From assembly GCF_019649055.1 (NCBI RefSeq), contig NW_026570256.1, positions 682,001-746,000 on the forward strand: a stretch of 64,000 bases of DNA, in the 5' to 3' direction. Within the stretch, counting starts at the first letter, position 1, and each line of letters starts with the position of its first letter. A model generated the notes under the pieces. The model saw nothing but the letters and a program-made list of their open reading frames with translations. It had not been told where the DNA came from and ran no database searches. The translations under genes and the position numbers were made by a program. Shown here in pieces: positions 1 to 16,000 of the stretch. The DNA comes from Paramacrobiotus metropolitanus. Lineage: Eukaryota; Tardigrada; Eutardigrada; Parachela; Macrobiotidae.

Positions 1-1098
1 ATCCCAACTGCGTCATATCGATACCTAAAATTGAAGTCAAGCAGCATTTGACCACTTGGGCAACTTTATAATAAATGAGAAAGCAACTGGCAGCTACTCG
101 TTTGTGATGACATCCGAGACATGAAGAGCCCTGAATCTCAAGCAACTTTCCGATACCGACCATGCTTGTAGCAGTGGTTAATTAAATATATGCCAAGGAA
201 CATGTAAGTTATTTTAGAGGAGTAATGTGTATACTTCTATTAGTTCTTTATGTACAGTTTAGCGGGTACAGGCTGAGTCACCGTACAGCTATTGAACGGT
301 CAACATTCTTACCGCACTGTAGAGAGAAGCACCACTTCCGCATGAAAACTTCCTGCTGGTCGGATGCGTTGAAATAGTTATTCAGCTGTCGCTCATCGGT
401 GGCGTTGAGCAGCGCTTCGGACGGTTGGTAACGGAGACCTTTCCATTGGGTTGAAATTATTCCGCCGGCAAATGCGATCGACGCGTTCTCGTTAGGTACA
501 CCTTTAAGCCAAAACTGATTATTGGAAAGTTTTTTCTTGGCGTGAAAAGAAACATTTAAGTACATGTAGTGGCATTCGGCGATGGGCTCGCAGAGTGAGA
601 AGTTAAAGTACTGTTCTTCGTACACGCGTAAATTTAAGTAAATTAGAAAAAAGCTTTAAAGATACTAATCCTGTTGGTGCACTCACAATGTCTCGCGAAT
701 GGACCAATTCCCGATGAGGACGCACCGAACAGACTGACGGGCACAAAAATATACAGAGTGAAGTAAAGCAAAAAGAACAGAGTGATGATACGACAGCGTC
801 TATCTAATTCCGTTCTGGGTTCATTGTCATGGTCAGCCCGTATCCATTCGAAAAATATATCCACAGGAACCAACATCCAGTCCAACCATCTGCACCACAA
901 CCTATTCACAGAGTGCAAAAGTTTGGACAAAGTCTTTCTCTTTTCTCGCATTATTGGTTTACGCGGCGCACAATATGGAGCGGCTGTTAGGGTGCGCGAC
1001 AGCATTTCAGCGCTCGGGAACGATAGCACCGCTACTTTTGTTTCGGACACGGGGAATCCGACTGTCATGGAATGGAATGTACGCCGGTTGACGTTCAA
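1..1098 (-). CDS. Unrecognised membrane-protein family, copy 1 (3' end beyond window)
   Basis: Function unknown. Exon 1 is 1098-687, exon 2 is 501-313 and exon 3 starts at 24 and leaves the window. Exons 1 and 2 are 412 and 189 bases, exactly as in the neighbour copy at 2523-3925, and all joins are in phase 1. The exon 1/2 join creates a Cys codon in both copies. Exon 1 has a basic stretch, a conserved W-L-D-x-x-L-V-P-V-D motif, and one strong membrane segment near residues 105-127 ending in V-P-V-S-L-F-G-A. Exon 2 is soluble, with Asn-x-Ser/Thr sites and a conserved M-R-K-x-C-F near its end, which fits a loop outside the cell. Donors are GTGAGT and GTAAGA. I do not recognise the family. Gene structure confidence is good because two paralogs agree; role is open. 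Confidence 0.7.
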
Positions 1099-2522
1099 AA
1101 AATTCGATGCTGTCCGCCGATTTCTGATCCTGGTTTTCTTTACAACATGTTACCACTAAATATTCCGTTTATTCACAATCGTTCAGTCTGCCCGTATAAT
1201 CATGCCAACCGATATGGGATGCAAACAACGAGGTAGAGCGGTTGCACAAACATTAATTACTGAATGTCAACAAAGTGCACAACGCTAGCGACAAGTGAGA
1301 TAAATAGATAGTACTTGTAACTATTTTTCCCAATGAGAACTGTATGAACAACTGTTCCATGTTCTCCTTTTCTGATCAGGACTTCGGTCTCCGACAGCCT
1401 GCTACCTTCACAAACACGTCAAATTCATTTGACAGTTGTGAGAACCTACAGAGCAATTAGTGAGTCAAATATTCTTAGAAAAAATATCTCGCATTAAAAA
1501 GAAAAATTTGTCCAATTAATAAATGTTTGAAAGCAACAGTTACGTGTTGGCGGTGTTGCTAAAAGAGTGTGTTGAACTATTTACTGTAAACAACGAATGT
1601 CAATAAAAATAACGATTTAAATAGTATTGTAAATATGCCGACATTCAGTCTAGAGTAGACAATATTAGACACAGTAATTTATTCCCGGTTCACTGGATCT
1701 AGCCGTCAGCTTCGCTTTAAATGCATCTTCGTAAACCAATACTTCGAATGCTGCCTTATATGGGCTCCCCTTATATTACTCTCCCTTATCTGGGCTCCCG
1801 AGCAATATGAGCAACCCTCTACATGGGCGGTTACGTTATTACTCACACTTTTGCAGCTGTTATCAGTGTTATGCCTGACTGAAAATTTTATTTATTCAAA
1901 ATACTTATTTTGCCGGTACTTTTGTAGCATTTAGTTTGTTTCAAAGTGCTCAGGTTGCATCAACGACAGATTCAAAATCTTCCTAAAATTCAAAATCTTT
2001 CAAAATCTTTCTAAATTCAAAATCTTTCTAAACGTCGCCCGCTTAAATGCACTAAGAACCCCATGAAAAAATAATATGATATGAAATTTCGGCATTTTTC
2101 AGTTTGTTCATTGGCAAATCCGGTTGAAATTAATGGAAAATACTATATATAGATAACATATATAAATATAATTTGGATGTGAAATTTCGGAATTCTTTGG
2201 TGTGCTGACTAGTAAATCCGGTTGAAAGAAGCAGAAAAGGGTTCTGCTATAAATCCGACAAATTTAATTTGACGGGTATGGCTAACTAGCCGGGAGCCCA
2301 GATAAGGGAGAGTAATATAAGGGGAGCCCATATAAGGCAGCATTCGAAGTATCGATTCAGTTTCGAGAACACTACTATTCGGCTATTTTAAGCACACATT
2401 ATTCAGGTATTTTTCTCATACGCAACAGAAGTGGGAGTTTCCATCTTAAATATTTGCATTAAGCCATATATTCACTTTTGCGCGATTCACTAACCCCGTG
2501 CACATATTCCAACACCGCATTG
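1099..2522. other. Intergenic spacer between the two tandem copies
   Basis: AT-rich spacer of about 1.4 kb. It must contain the promoter of copy 1 and the 3' UTR of copy 2. About 0.6 kb of it is a MITE (1742-2349). No coding sequence is supported; the plus-strand open frame over 782-1159 is the antisense of exon 1. Confidence 0.6.
1742..2349. mobile_element. MITE with 59-base perfect terminal inverted repeats, TA target duplication
   Basis: The ends 1742-1800 and 2291-2349 are exact reverse complements over 59 bases, starting CTTCGAATGCTGCC. Both ends are flanked by TA (1740-1741 and 2350-2351), the target of Tc1/mariner elements. The inside has no long frame and includes a short tandem array of TTCAAAATCTTTCTAAA-like units around 1968-2030. 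A 608-base non-autonomous element moved by a mariner-like enzyme is the best reading. The perfect repeats suggest a recent insertion. Confidence 0.85.
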
Positions 2523-3925
2523 CTACCAATATGTACACAATCTGCCATGTTTGACACACAAGACGATGGGGTTTGGCGCAAATGGACTCGAACGGAACTC
2601 TTCATAGACAGCGATGACATCGCGTATAATGACGAAATACGCTACTGAAACACCGATAACCGCCATGTGAATGATGACCAGAACAGCAAAAGCGCATTTC
2701 CGAGCCCTGCTGTCACCGCTGACAATCACTTCCACACACATAAGAATAAAGGGCGAAAATATAGCCGCAACCGCTTCGTTGCCATTCGCCAGCGGAGCCG
2801 GTCGGCTGCTCCATGCTGTTATATTGGAACGCGGACAGAATCCCAGCTGCAACATATCGATACCTGCAATAAAGCCCAAACAACAGCATAACACGACAAG
2901 GATACGAAAAGCTACTGCAAATATGAGCAACAGTACACTGTATAACGATCTCACCGCATTTCATAGGGAAACAATACTTCCGCATGAAAACATCCTGCGG
3001 ATCCGATGCGTTAAAGCAGTTATTCAAGTGTCGCTCTTCGGTCACGTTCAGCAGCGCTGTGGACGGCTGGTAGTTGTGGCCATTCCATTCGGTGGATATT
3101 GTGCCGCCGCCGAAGGTGATTAGTCCGTTCGCATCTGGCTGACCTTTTTTTTAAAAACAAAGCAGCAACATTTCTTTCTAGCGCAGAGCAGGTTCGCATT
3201 GTTCAAATAAACGGTGATTAACATTTAACATTAACATCAGAAGCTAGTACACAGAGTTGGTATACGTAAAATGACTTGCAAAGTGTGCACTGGACGTACG
3301 ACAGTGCTCGCACTTAAATATAAATACGTAATGCAGTTGCCATTCTTAACTTACTACTGTATATAAAGATTTACCCAACAGAAATAAAACTGGATATGCT
3401 TATTCTCAACGATCTCACAGTAGATCAAAATGCAGGTTACTGAAAAATTAAATTTAATGTAAAACCTTTAGAAAACCCCCTCCAGACACGCCAGATTTTC
3501 TTGATATACTCACAGTTATTCCCGCGTTCCCGGAGATTCAGTGAGGTCGCACCAAATAGAGACATAGGCACCCCAAGAAACACAAATAGGTAAAAGAGAC
3601 AGCATAGCCACATGTTACGCCATTGCTTAGTCGACACCGTTTCGGATTCGTCTTCACGGGAGTCCCTTCCCTTTATGCAATCATACCATATGTCCACAGG
3701 AACCAGCAAACGGTCCAGCCATCTATATCCGCATCTTTTTACAGATCGCACAACTTTGGAAAAAGTCTTCTTTTTGGCTTGCGTCTGTGATGTACAAAGG
3801 GCACCAGGTGGCAGGATTGCGTGGGTGCGTGGTGGCGCTCCAGTGTTTGATGGTTGCACCATCGCTGCGTTGCTATCGGACACTGGAAATCTGGCTTGCA
3901 TGATTGAAGCTGTGCGTCGGTTCAC
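2523..3925 (-). CDS. Unrecognised membrane-protein family, copy 2 (complete)
   Basis: Function unknown. Exons 3925-3514, 3143-2955 and 2863-2523 join in phase 1 to 313 residues. Exon 1 carries a membrane segment near residues 103-125 followed by V-P-M-S-L-F-G-A. Exon 2 is a soluble region with N-glycosylation-type sites and the M-R-K-x-C-F motif. Exon 3 carries two membrane segments, one after a Cys-Pro-Arg-Ser-Asn motif and one before a short tail ending C-T-Y-W. Exon 3 could instead start at 2914 after a 40-base intron; that choice also stays in frame and adds a further hydrophobic segment. I prefer 2863 because copy 1 has an acceptor at the same codon. A foldback element at 4091 lies only about 165 bases upstream of the start codon. 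Confidence 0.72.
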
Positions 3926-4090
3926 GTTTCACAGAAATTCTAAATATTGTCTGTCCTTTCGATTTGTAATCTGGCGATTCTTAGGCAAGTTTCCAGTACT
4001 CACATCCGACCAGTCTACTGAGTCTACAGTCTACACGTCAGTTGCGTAAACATAAGACACGCAAATATCTATACGGAAAGAACAGTTTCA

Positions 4091-4777
4091 TTAAGGGAAG
4101 TGGGCCGGTACATGGTACCAAATTCGTGTACATGCACGAAAACTTACACATTCGCGCACTCCAAAACACATTTTTGTTTCGGTTTATGCCATTCTGTAGC
4201 CAGAAGATTTGTTTACACTGGTGTGAAAACCGTTTGTGCGCGCAACATCCGGTTCGGGACTTATTACTGTTAGAAAATTCCAAAAAGTTTAAATGCATTC
4301 CGGTGTACCAAAAGTCTCGTTATGGACGGATCTCCTTCAAATTTTGCACGTAAATGCACATAACCATGAAGATCGTTTTTACACCGATCCACTGTTCTAG
4401 CATGTTTTTCAAATTTTAAAATGAATTTCAAAAATTTTAAAATTCATTTTAAAATTTAAAAAAAATCACGGAAGTCTGGATCGGTGTAAAAACGATCGTC
4501 TTGGTTATGTGCATTTACGTGCAAAATTTGAAGGAGATCGGTCCATAATGAGACTTTTGGTACACCTGAATGCATTTGAACTTTTTGGAATTTTCTTACA
4601 GCCATAACTCCCGAACCGGATGTTGCGCGCACAAACGGTTTTCACACCAGTGTAAACAAATCTTCTGGCTACAGAATGTCATAAACCGAAATAAAAATGT
4701 GTTTGGGAGTGCGCGAAAGTGTAAGTTTTCGTGCATATACTCGAATTTGGTACCATGTACCGGCCCACTTCCCTTAA
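4091..4777. mobile_element. 687-base foldback element flanked by TTAA
   Basis: The two halves are near-exact reverse complements across the whole length, meeting in an AT-rich centre near 4430. The ends read GGGAAGTGGGCCGGTACATG and its complement, and both are bounded by TTAA, the target used by piggyBac-type transposases. The frames at 4038-4353 and 4570-5058 are the same arm read twice and are not genes. Two diverged relatives lie at about 43106-43770 and 54687-54960, so this is a family. It sits just upstream of the membrane-protein gene ending at 3925. Confidence 0.85.
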
Positions 4778-6467
4778 ACCAGGCAGGTGGCAGCATTGAG
4801 ATCAGTTATTACTCTTGTATGAAAAAAATTTCACCTTCATGGCTTATTCATAACTTACTCCAGCGCGTGGAAAACGGTTCGCAGTACAATCATCCTACAC
4901 TGCGCATTCAGTCTCGTTTTTTATCGACGCTTCCACGAGTACCGGTAGTTCTGCTGTCATCTGGCAAATATTTCTACGAGCAGTGCCCGTTCGCGCGCAA
5001 AATCAATACTTGTACTTTTCTCATTAAACATGTTAAGCATACTGTTTCGGGATTCTAACAAGCACACTCTCTGACTGAATGAACAACCGTTACTCTTCTC
5101 CTGTTCTCCTCAGCCCGCATAACCTACTCTGTAGTGGTTAATCTTCAGGTGCCTCGTCCGTTTTCGTCAGACCTCAAGACCAATAACAGATGATGAAAAG
5201 CCGACGAACGCTATGATAGCAGGAGAAAACCGGTTTCACCATTCTTCGCAGTGAAGACCAGCTTTTGCGCCACTTGTGTCGCACTGATTCTCACAATCAA
5301 GCGAGCGGTTTGTCTGCAGCGTTATACGTAGCTATTGGCAATACGTACGTACGCAAAATCAAGCGATGGAACTGTCAGTAAAATAGTATAGGTAACAGAA
5401 AAGTGCACTCGCCTTGCGCGGACACTGTATGATCGAATCGCAGCAGGAGTCCAATTTCCATGCCCTTTCTGATACCAAGCAGTGCCCGGATACGGATTTT
5501 CTCTTGGACCGTTTTGTCGCACGGGGTATGTCCCGGCGGACGGTTTGCCCTGATTACGGTTTTATGGAATGTATTTTTGTACCACGGACAGTTTGCTGGA
5601 TGGTACAGAATAGTCGTTGCCGAACGGTTTTCCTTGAGTACACATAGTACACAATCTCTAACCAACATGTCCTCATGTCCCACACTCGCTTCTACCGTAC
5701 ACCCGGCAGTGAGGCTTCGTACAGTGGCCGGACTGGAGACATGCGATATCACTGCGGCGATAATGCCTCCCTGTATCCAAATGGTTAATACAAAAAAGAA
5801 TTCTCAGCCTGCTCTGTTCTGAATAATCTCCCTTGAAAAGCGCTGGCCGTGCTGGTGGGAGCTTACAAAGTCTGACAATCACTTCTGGCCATTCTGACTA
5901 AAGAGATGCCGTTCTGGGGATGGCGGCAAATGCAAGCGGCGAAACATATGAGACGCATTTATGCCGTCGCATGCATATAATCGGCCAACCATTCGGCTAC
6001 AGTTTTACATTCTGGCTGCTTAGAATTTACACTATTTGTAAAACAGTCAGACTTCAGAGCACACCTAAGTCCAGTGGCAGCGTCAAAGTTGAAAGTGATG
6101 TATTGCATATGTACAATACAGTAGCTCCGTATGCTGTGCAAGCTGCATCCACAATTGATTGCGTAAAGATACAGGTTCAAAGTGACAGCCACTGCACTAC
6201 GAGTAGACACTCGTCGTAGCCCATGAATTTGTCTTTTTCGCAGTACCTTTGGTAACATCGTAACATAAGTAGAGTTATATTATATTTCTGTCTCTGCGTA
6301 CCTAAGACATACTTCCAAACAATAATCTAAACCCATTATTTAGAGTAAATTAAATAATTTATTTACTATTCAAATGAAAAGTGTTCGCTAATTTCTGACG
6401 CTTTCACCTTATTATACTCGTAATTATGTACGCTGTAAACTTGCAAAACTTACGGTGCCTAAAATGT
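4778..6467. other. Region without a supportable gene
   Basis: About 1.7 kb. Several overlapping frames of 66-125 codons occur on both strands between 5322 and 6258, but none shows conserved motifs, splice-linked neighbours or similarity to other genes in the window. It may hold distal promoter sequence or decayed copies of the neighbouring family. Confidence 0.4.
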
Positions 6468-6545
6468 TTATAATACCGTTCAAGTGGATGTAGATGTACC
6501 TGCGATATCGCAGGTACATCTACATCCACTTGAACGGTATTATAA
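6468..6545. repeat. 78-base perfect palindrome
   Basis: The sequence is its own reverse complement around a centre at 6506/6507 (GCGATATCGC). Its outer ends TATAATACCGTTCAAG recur, inverted, at about 6708-6725, so this hairpin is one end of a compound element covering 6468-6725. Confidence 0.9.
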
Positions 6546-6558
6546 TCATTTTATGCTC

Positions 6559-6662
6559 CTAGATAAAAAATCTAATTAGATAATTAGCTACCATCCGGTA
6601 AAATTGGTACGCACCAATTTTACCGAATGGTAGCTAATTATCTAATTAGATTTTTTATCTAG
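6559..6662. repeat. Inverted repeat, arms of about 50 bases with a 4-base loop
   Basis: Arms 6559-6608 and 6613-6662 pair with one mismatch. A third partial copy of the arm follows at 6663-6693. It lies inside the compound element that begins with the palindrome at 6468. No coding potential. Confidence 0.85.
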
Positions 6663-6846
6663 TTAGATAATTAGGCAGCATCCGGTAAAGTTGGTGCGAT
6701 ATTGCAGGTACTTGAACGGTATTATATTTATATTTTATCATCAGCACACTGATATCATGCACAGGTCATAATGTTGTTTGCAACAACAAAAAAGTAAAAA
6801 ATCTGTCATCGCTTAATAATTAATCAGGTAGAATGTCCTCTGGACC

Positions 6847-6923
6847 GGCGCGTATGCATGTACCATGGTACATACGCGCAAATATGTATTACGTTGATAT
6901 ATATCAACGTAATACATATTTGC
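6847..6923. repeat. Two adjacent palindromes
   Basis: An imperfect palindrome (about 6848-6879, centred on GTACCATGGTAC) directly adjoins a perfect 46-base palindrome at 6878-6923 centred on GATATATATC. Together they could fold as two neighbouring hairpins. Confidence 0.85.
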
Positions 6924-7327
6924 AGTTTGCACTTATATACAGTACTGTCTGGATAATAATACTTAATAATAATACTATTATGTTATCCCTTGTATCAGCA
7001 TTCAACGATTTTACCAGAGTACATAGGTTGTTGTTTTGATCTAAACGTTAACTTATTCGTTAGGATGCTGGCACTCCCAAAATAATAACAACGTAGGCTG
7101 TAGGGCATTATTTGTTGGATGCTCTATATTATAAGTTTTCCGAAATCAAGTATTTATCCTTGACGATATTGCGCAAAGTGCTCTGTTCGGCCCAAATATA
7201 AACAGGCGGGATAATTTGCTGAACCTTTCAACCTCGTAACAAACAATTAGTACGTAGGTAAACCGATATAATTATATTACTTTCTAAAATTAAATTAATT
7301 TTATATTGCTGGCTATTAAGTTTACAA

Positions 7328-7405
7328 TGGACGCCACTAATGTGGTTACATCGATAGCCGATAGCGCTATCGGCTGTCGGTGTGTAAAACACATTATGGC
7401 GTCCA
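7328..7405. repeat. 78-base imperfect palindrome
   Basis: Ends TGGACGCCA and TGGCGTCCA pair, and the core AGCCGATAGCGCTATCGGCT is a perfect palindrome centred at 7366/7367. Probably another miniature hairpin element. Confidence 0.8.
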
Positions 7406-9729
7406 CTCTTTTGTTCATTAGTCATGCAGCTTCATACATCCATTATAAATCAACAATACTACTACTGTACACGCTGCCATTTTAAGATTTTAGGATAATT
7501 CATAAACAAAGTAGTATTAAGATTTAAGGATGTCTCATAAACATGCAGCATACCAAACTAGCTTTGTCATATAAACCAAACCATGGGCACGATTTCCTAA
7601 TGCAAGACAGTATATAGAAGTGCATGTTCTTGTAGTGATTTCTAGATAATCTGTTGTGGAATGATTGTCTTATTGTTATCTTTTCCTGTTGTATCATCTT
7701 TATCTATTAATGCGCTATGATGTGTACTTTAATATATAATAATCGCGTGAGCCTTACAAAATGAAGTGGTGACGGTGTGAATTGGGATTCTCATACATGT
7801 ACATATTCGTTCATTTTATGCGAGTACGAGCATACAGTATAATTTTGTGTAGCGGGCTGTTTTTATGGGTTCACTCTTGCTTCATGTCCAGTAATAACAA
7901 AGGCATTTTGTCGTATATGTAATATACGTCGTAGTTACTAATAATACGTGTTTCGAGGATCTTCCTATACTATCAATTTCTGAATTTTTTAAGTACGGAT
8001 AGTATTCACAGAAAACCTTAATAATGTTATTCTCTCAGTTAATTTAAAAAAGTGCTTACATGCAAATGATGTAACAATAATATGCACGGACAGACAATTA
8101 CGACTTTGTAAGTACAATAAAGTACTTATTACAGTAATTAATTGCTTACATATGCAAGCCTTCGTTTACATATGCTGCGGATGATGCAGGTGTCTTTCAG
8201 TAGTCGTACCCAATTTTTATACAGTTTGCAGGTTGGTTGGCGCATTGTTTATCGTTATCCTGTCATCGTTGTAATATGTGGAAGTATACAAACTGCATAC
8301 AATAAAGAATTAATTCGTTATCGGCTTGATTTGGATATGTATGAATGATTATTAATTCATTAGGCTAATTATACACATAGGAATGAAGAACAGTTGGTGG
8401 AGACAAGCATCGTATCAGTAGAACGGTCAAAAGCTAGACACAATTAATAACAGCGGCATAATGCAGAGAAATATGAAACACGTAAGCACAATGTGTGTGA
8501 AGTAGCGAAGTGCAGCTTGTACAATGGAGAGGAAACCGGTATTATCCAGCACACACAATCGCCCATTGAAAAACCCGAGCAGACATACCAGCACACAGAG
8601 AAAGATAGAAAGAGGAGACAGCTCGTGGACACAACAACCACCGCTCGATTGACAAGCACAGTGTTGTCTTTCATCAAAAAGATCGGGAACAAATAATTGT
8701 GCCGTTCATCGCTTTGTTTAGTAAAACAAATTTCTGCTCATTTCAGTTCCCGTTGCCCAGCCCATTTTTTGCTTTTTTTACAAACGGCAAATCAGGGAAA
8801 AATCGGAAAAGAGGAAAAAAAGCACAATTTTTTCTCTAGATTTTTTTGGAGAAATTTGGTATAAAAATCTAATGAAAAAAAGGTAGAAGGCCTCGAGAAC
8901 CAAGCCGTGCTTGACAAAAAACCAAAGAAAACAAGGAAATCAATTTTTTTGTGGCGAGGAACATATGATTAACGCTGTCAAGGCAAGCTGGATACAAAGC
9001 GACGCAACCGGCACAAATTAGAAAATTCCCGGTTTCTTGTTTTCTCTACATAAAAAAGAACACCACAAAGCGCGGACTGGGAACGAAAACTGTTTTTTTC
9101 TATATAATTACGATTTTTTACAAACACACACGTGCTCCGCATAAACCAAGATGCGCGCCGTAATCGGGCCATTATCACGCATAAAATCGACCAAAAAAAT
9201 CGCGCGCCGAATAAAACAAAAACCAAGCCAGTGTGTGCAGCAAATACTCGTCCGTCTTGTTGTTTTTTCCGCATTTTTCTTCTCGACAATTAGCCAGAAA
9301 AAAGGGGTATACAAGCGCGACAAAAAAAGAGGGAAACCGGATGAAAATTGAAGGATAATCCAAATTAATTAATTAATTAGCCCATAATTAAAACAATCAT
9401 ATTATCATACGTGTACGAACCAAAAAGCGCCACGGATTAAGCATAAAATGGCTGCAATAATTTTCGGAGGAGGCGCGGCCGATCGCCGCGCGGCGCTGTG
9501 TTGATGCGGGCGACGGCGGCAGCATATTAAAAAGACCAAAAGGATGAATTCTATTTACGAGAGAGAAAGAGAAGAGACACGTTGACAGAATGGGGCGCGT
9601 GCGCGTGTTGTGTGTGTGTGAATCGCAAAAACACTGGGGATTTTTTCTTCAAAAGAAACAAAAAAAAAACAGAAGAAAACGCCGGTGGATCCCGCCCGCC
9701 CGTGGGTGGGGGACGTGGCCGGCGGTGTC
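7406..9729. other. Intergenic, including the 3' flank of calmodulin
   Basis: AT-rich DNA with no supportable gene. The part next to 9729 probably holds the calmodulin 3' UTR, which would be read on the minus strand. From about 8.7 kb the plus strand becomes rich in A, which fits minus-strand transcription. An ATTA-type run lies at 9363-9380. Confidence 0.4.
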
Positions 9730-13042
<3,313 letters not shown>

Positions 13043-16000
13043 TCAGCGCTCACCCCACGGAAAAATCACAAAAATCAGAGAGAGAGAGGAATCCAAATCC
13101 CAACCACACAAGGATGATAAAGGGATACGCTCCAGACGGTCGGTATTCAGCCAATCACCTGGAAACCGATTTTCCTGTAAACCACGCAAAGACCTTGAGT
13201 GAAAGGTGTCTAAACGCGAATGTTACGATCGGTAACGAACCCCGCGTCTACGCCAGTATTCTCCTTATCATGGTCGCTGTGTGTGTCAAGCGAGAGAGAA
13301 CAGTAATATACGCGATAACACCCGCACCGTGTGTAGATTACACGTGGAACGTCAATTATTTAGGAAAAAAGGTTAGCCTACAGATGTACCATCATATAAC
13401 ACACACACAGTCACTGTATTAACCGTGTTCAATGCCAGAAACCATTCGACAGAATCAATCACACAATTTCATCCATTCAAATATAACACAGCAGCAGCAG
13501 CACCAAGCAGCACGACAATCCAATATCCGTCTCAACCCCGTTTTATATGCGCTGCACGGCAGATATACAGCAGCGCGAGCGCACATCGTACAGCCTTTTC
13601 CGCTGCGAGCGCGCGTATCGATGCGTCTGCTGCACGTACCCAGCGTTGCGTACAGGGTTTATCAACACATCCGCTCTGTTTTCCATCCCAACATGCGCGA
13701 GCGGCGTCTCGGCGATCGGCAGCCCCGAACGACGGCTGCGGCGGTGGTACATTTTTCCTTAACCTTATTTTTTTGCCTCTCGCTCTCTCTTGGTCTCTTG
13801 ACGACTGCGCGCGCCGTCAGCGACAACAGTCTTCAACGATGATCCCGGCCGTATACACCGGCCAATGTGGTGTGTGTGTCACTGTTCTGTGTGTAAGGCC
13901 AGCATGGTGGTGGTGTGTCTGTGACGTCAAAGTGCTTATTACAGCATCTGCCAAATAGGCCAGTGCGGAGACGACGACGGCATACGATTATTCAAAAAAA
14001 GTTAGCCACGGCCCCGGCTTATTAAACGATCGCTTCAACACTTCATAATTCACCAACACAATTACACAACATAGCGGCACAATCGTGGGAAATTACCGAA
14101 AATACTGCGCGAATTATCCAGATAATTCCCGTTAATTTGATTCCAGCCAATTTTTTAATAAAAACATTCACCTTTTCAAAAAATATGTTACGAAGTCTTG
14201 GTAATTTTTCGTAAGCATGAAAAATGCAGTACAAACAAAAATCAAAGGATGCCAATAACCTTTATAAAAAATGAAAAAAGAAGTTAGAAAAATGCGTAAA
14301 ATCAAAAAAATATTAAGGCAGGAAAAATCAGGGTGAATCCTGTGTAAACTGGTTAACGCCCTCCTGTTGATAAATCAAGCGGAAGTTCTGTCAATAATCG
14401 CTAAAAAGACGGGAAAACAAGCAGCATAATCTTTCTTATTTTAGAAAAACACCCGACATCCTTCGATCACAAAAAAGCCACAATACATCCGAAAAAATTC
14501 ACTTTAAAAAGCCATAATACACCAGAAAAATTCACTTAAGAAAGCCAAACTGCACTAGAAAAATTCCTTTCCTGTCAAAAAAACCTGCACTTCAATTAAC
14601 CGGACCAGCAATGACAAACTCCTGCATCCCCCACTGCACAGCCGCTATGTAAGGCAATTTAACCGCACCTCGAGCACCATCATTCCCTGTAGCACCTACA
14701 TTCCACCCCGCTCGCTCCCAGGTAAGCCCTAAGCAAACACCTCAATTATCCAGCCGGCCGTCCCGTCCCGCATCAGCCCAGCGCATACACACACGCATAG
14801 CACACAATAACCGCCGCTACCGATCACTTCCGCTGCTGCAGCAGCACAGCCCGCGCACAATGTGTACATAATTCATAATTCGTCCGCTCATTCTCTTCTC
14901 CCTCTCTCTTCCCTTCCCACCCCGGCACACCATTCCCGCGGATCCCTCGGTTGTGTGCGCCTGTTATGCACAGCCACGCAGGGACCGACTAACCCGATCG
15001 AAGCCACTGCACTGCCTGCCGGCCGCCACGGCGCCCCCACACACGCCTATTTAGTGGAACTGCACAAGTATCGCCGCTGCACTGCTGCAGTAAGGATACA
15101 CTGTACGGGACCATTATACGTCGTCACTGTTTTCTGCTGCGCACAGGTCCGCAGCCTGTGCTCCAGCCGGGATTATTCCCCTTCGTCGAACACACGCCGC
15201 GTGTACCATCGAGATTTGTAATGGGACACCTGCATGGCGTTTTTCTCAGGCTGTTCTGTTTCCTTAATGCCGCTTTCAAATGTTTTTCTACCGCTTATAT
15301 TCTCGTCGTGCTATTTTAAAACCAGAAGGAAGCGCAAGAAAATGCAGTAAAACGCAAACGAAATAAATCACGAGGAAAGTTGCGTCAAAGCCAAACTTCA
15401 CAGAAAATTTTTCAAAAGCACACCAAACCATAGACAGAAATATTTAAAAATGACGTTAGCGTGAAAACATTAAAGTACTATCTATATATCTCTCCCGACT
15501 ATTAAACGGCTGGAAAAACAAAAAAATGTAAAAACTGAAAAAGGAAATTAAGAGAACACTGATACAGTTCCTCATCCGCTTCACTAAAAATAAAAAAATG
15601 CACCTATCAATTTTTAAATTTAAATCATTTACAACCGAAAAAAATAAGACAACTGTTTCGCAAAAAAAACACAACAGAAAACCGGTACACACAGCAGCCG
15701 TGGCACAGATCTGCCCAGCGCAAAATACAACGGTGCGTATCGTGTTTTTCGCCCGTTTCCATCCGTAGCCGGCAAAATACAATATCGACGCCGCCGACGG
15801 TAGCCGGGGCGCGCAAATTACAAAACAGCCACTGTTGCTCGTATACGGATAGTAAATGGAGCAAATAAAAGACCACCAAAGACAACCGTGCGTCAATTGA
15901 CTCAAGCGCGAAAACCGGATGATTTGACAAGATCAACAAACAGCCCCTAATTGCCGATATATGCCGCTCTTTCATCAACAACCTTCACCCTGTAACATTC

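Noticed and set aside
4038-5058. Frames of 86-162 codons that look like a duplicated gene
   Set aside because: They are the two arms of the 687-base palindrome, so the apparent similarity is the inverted repeat itself.
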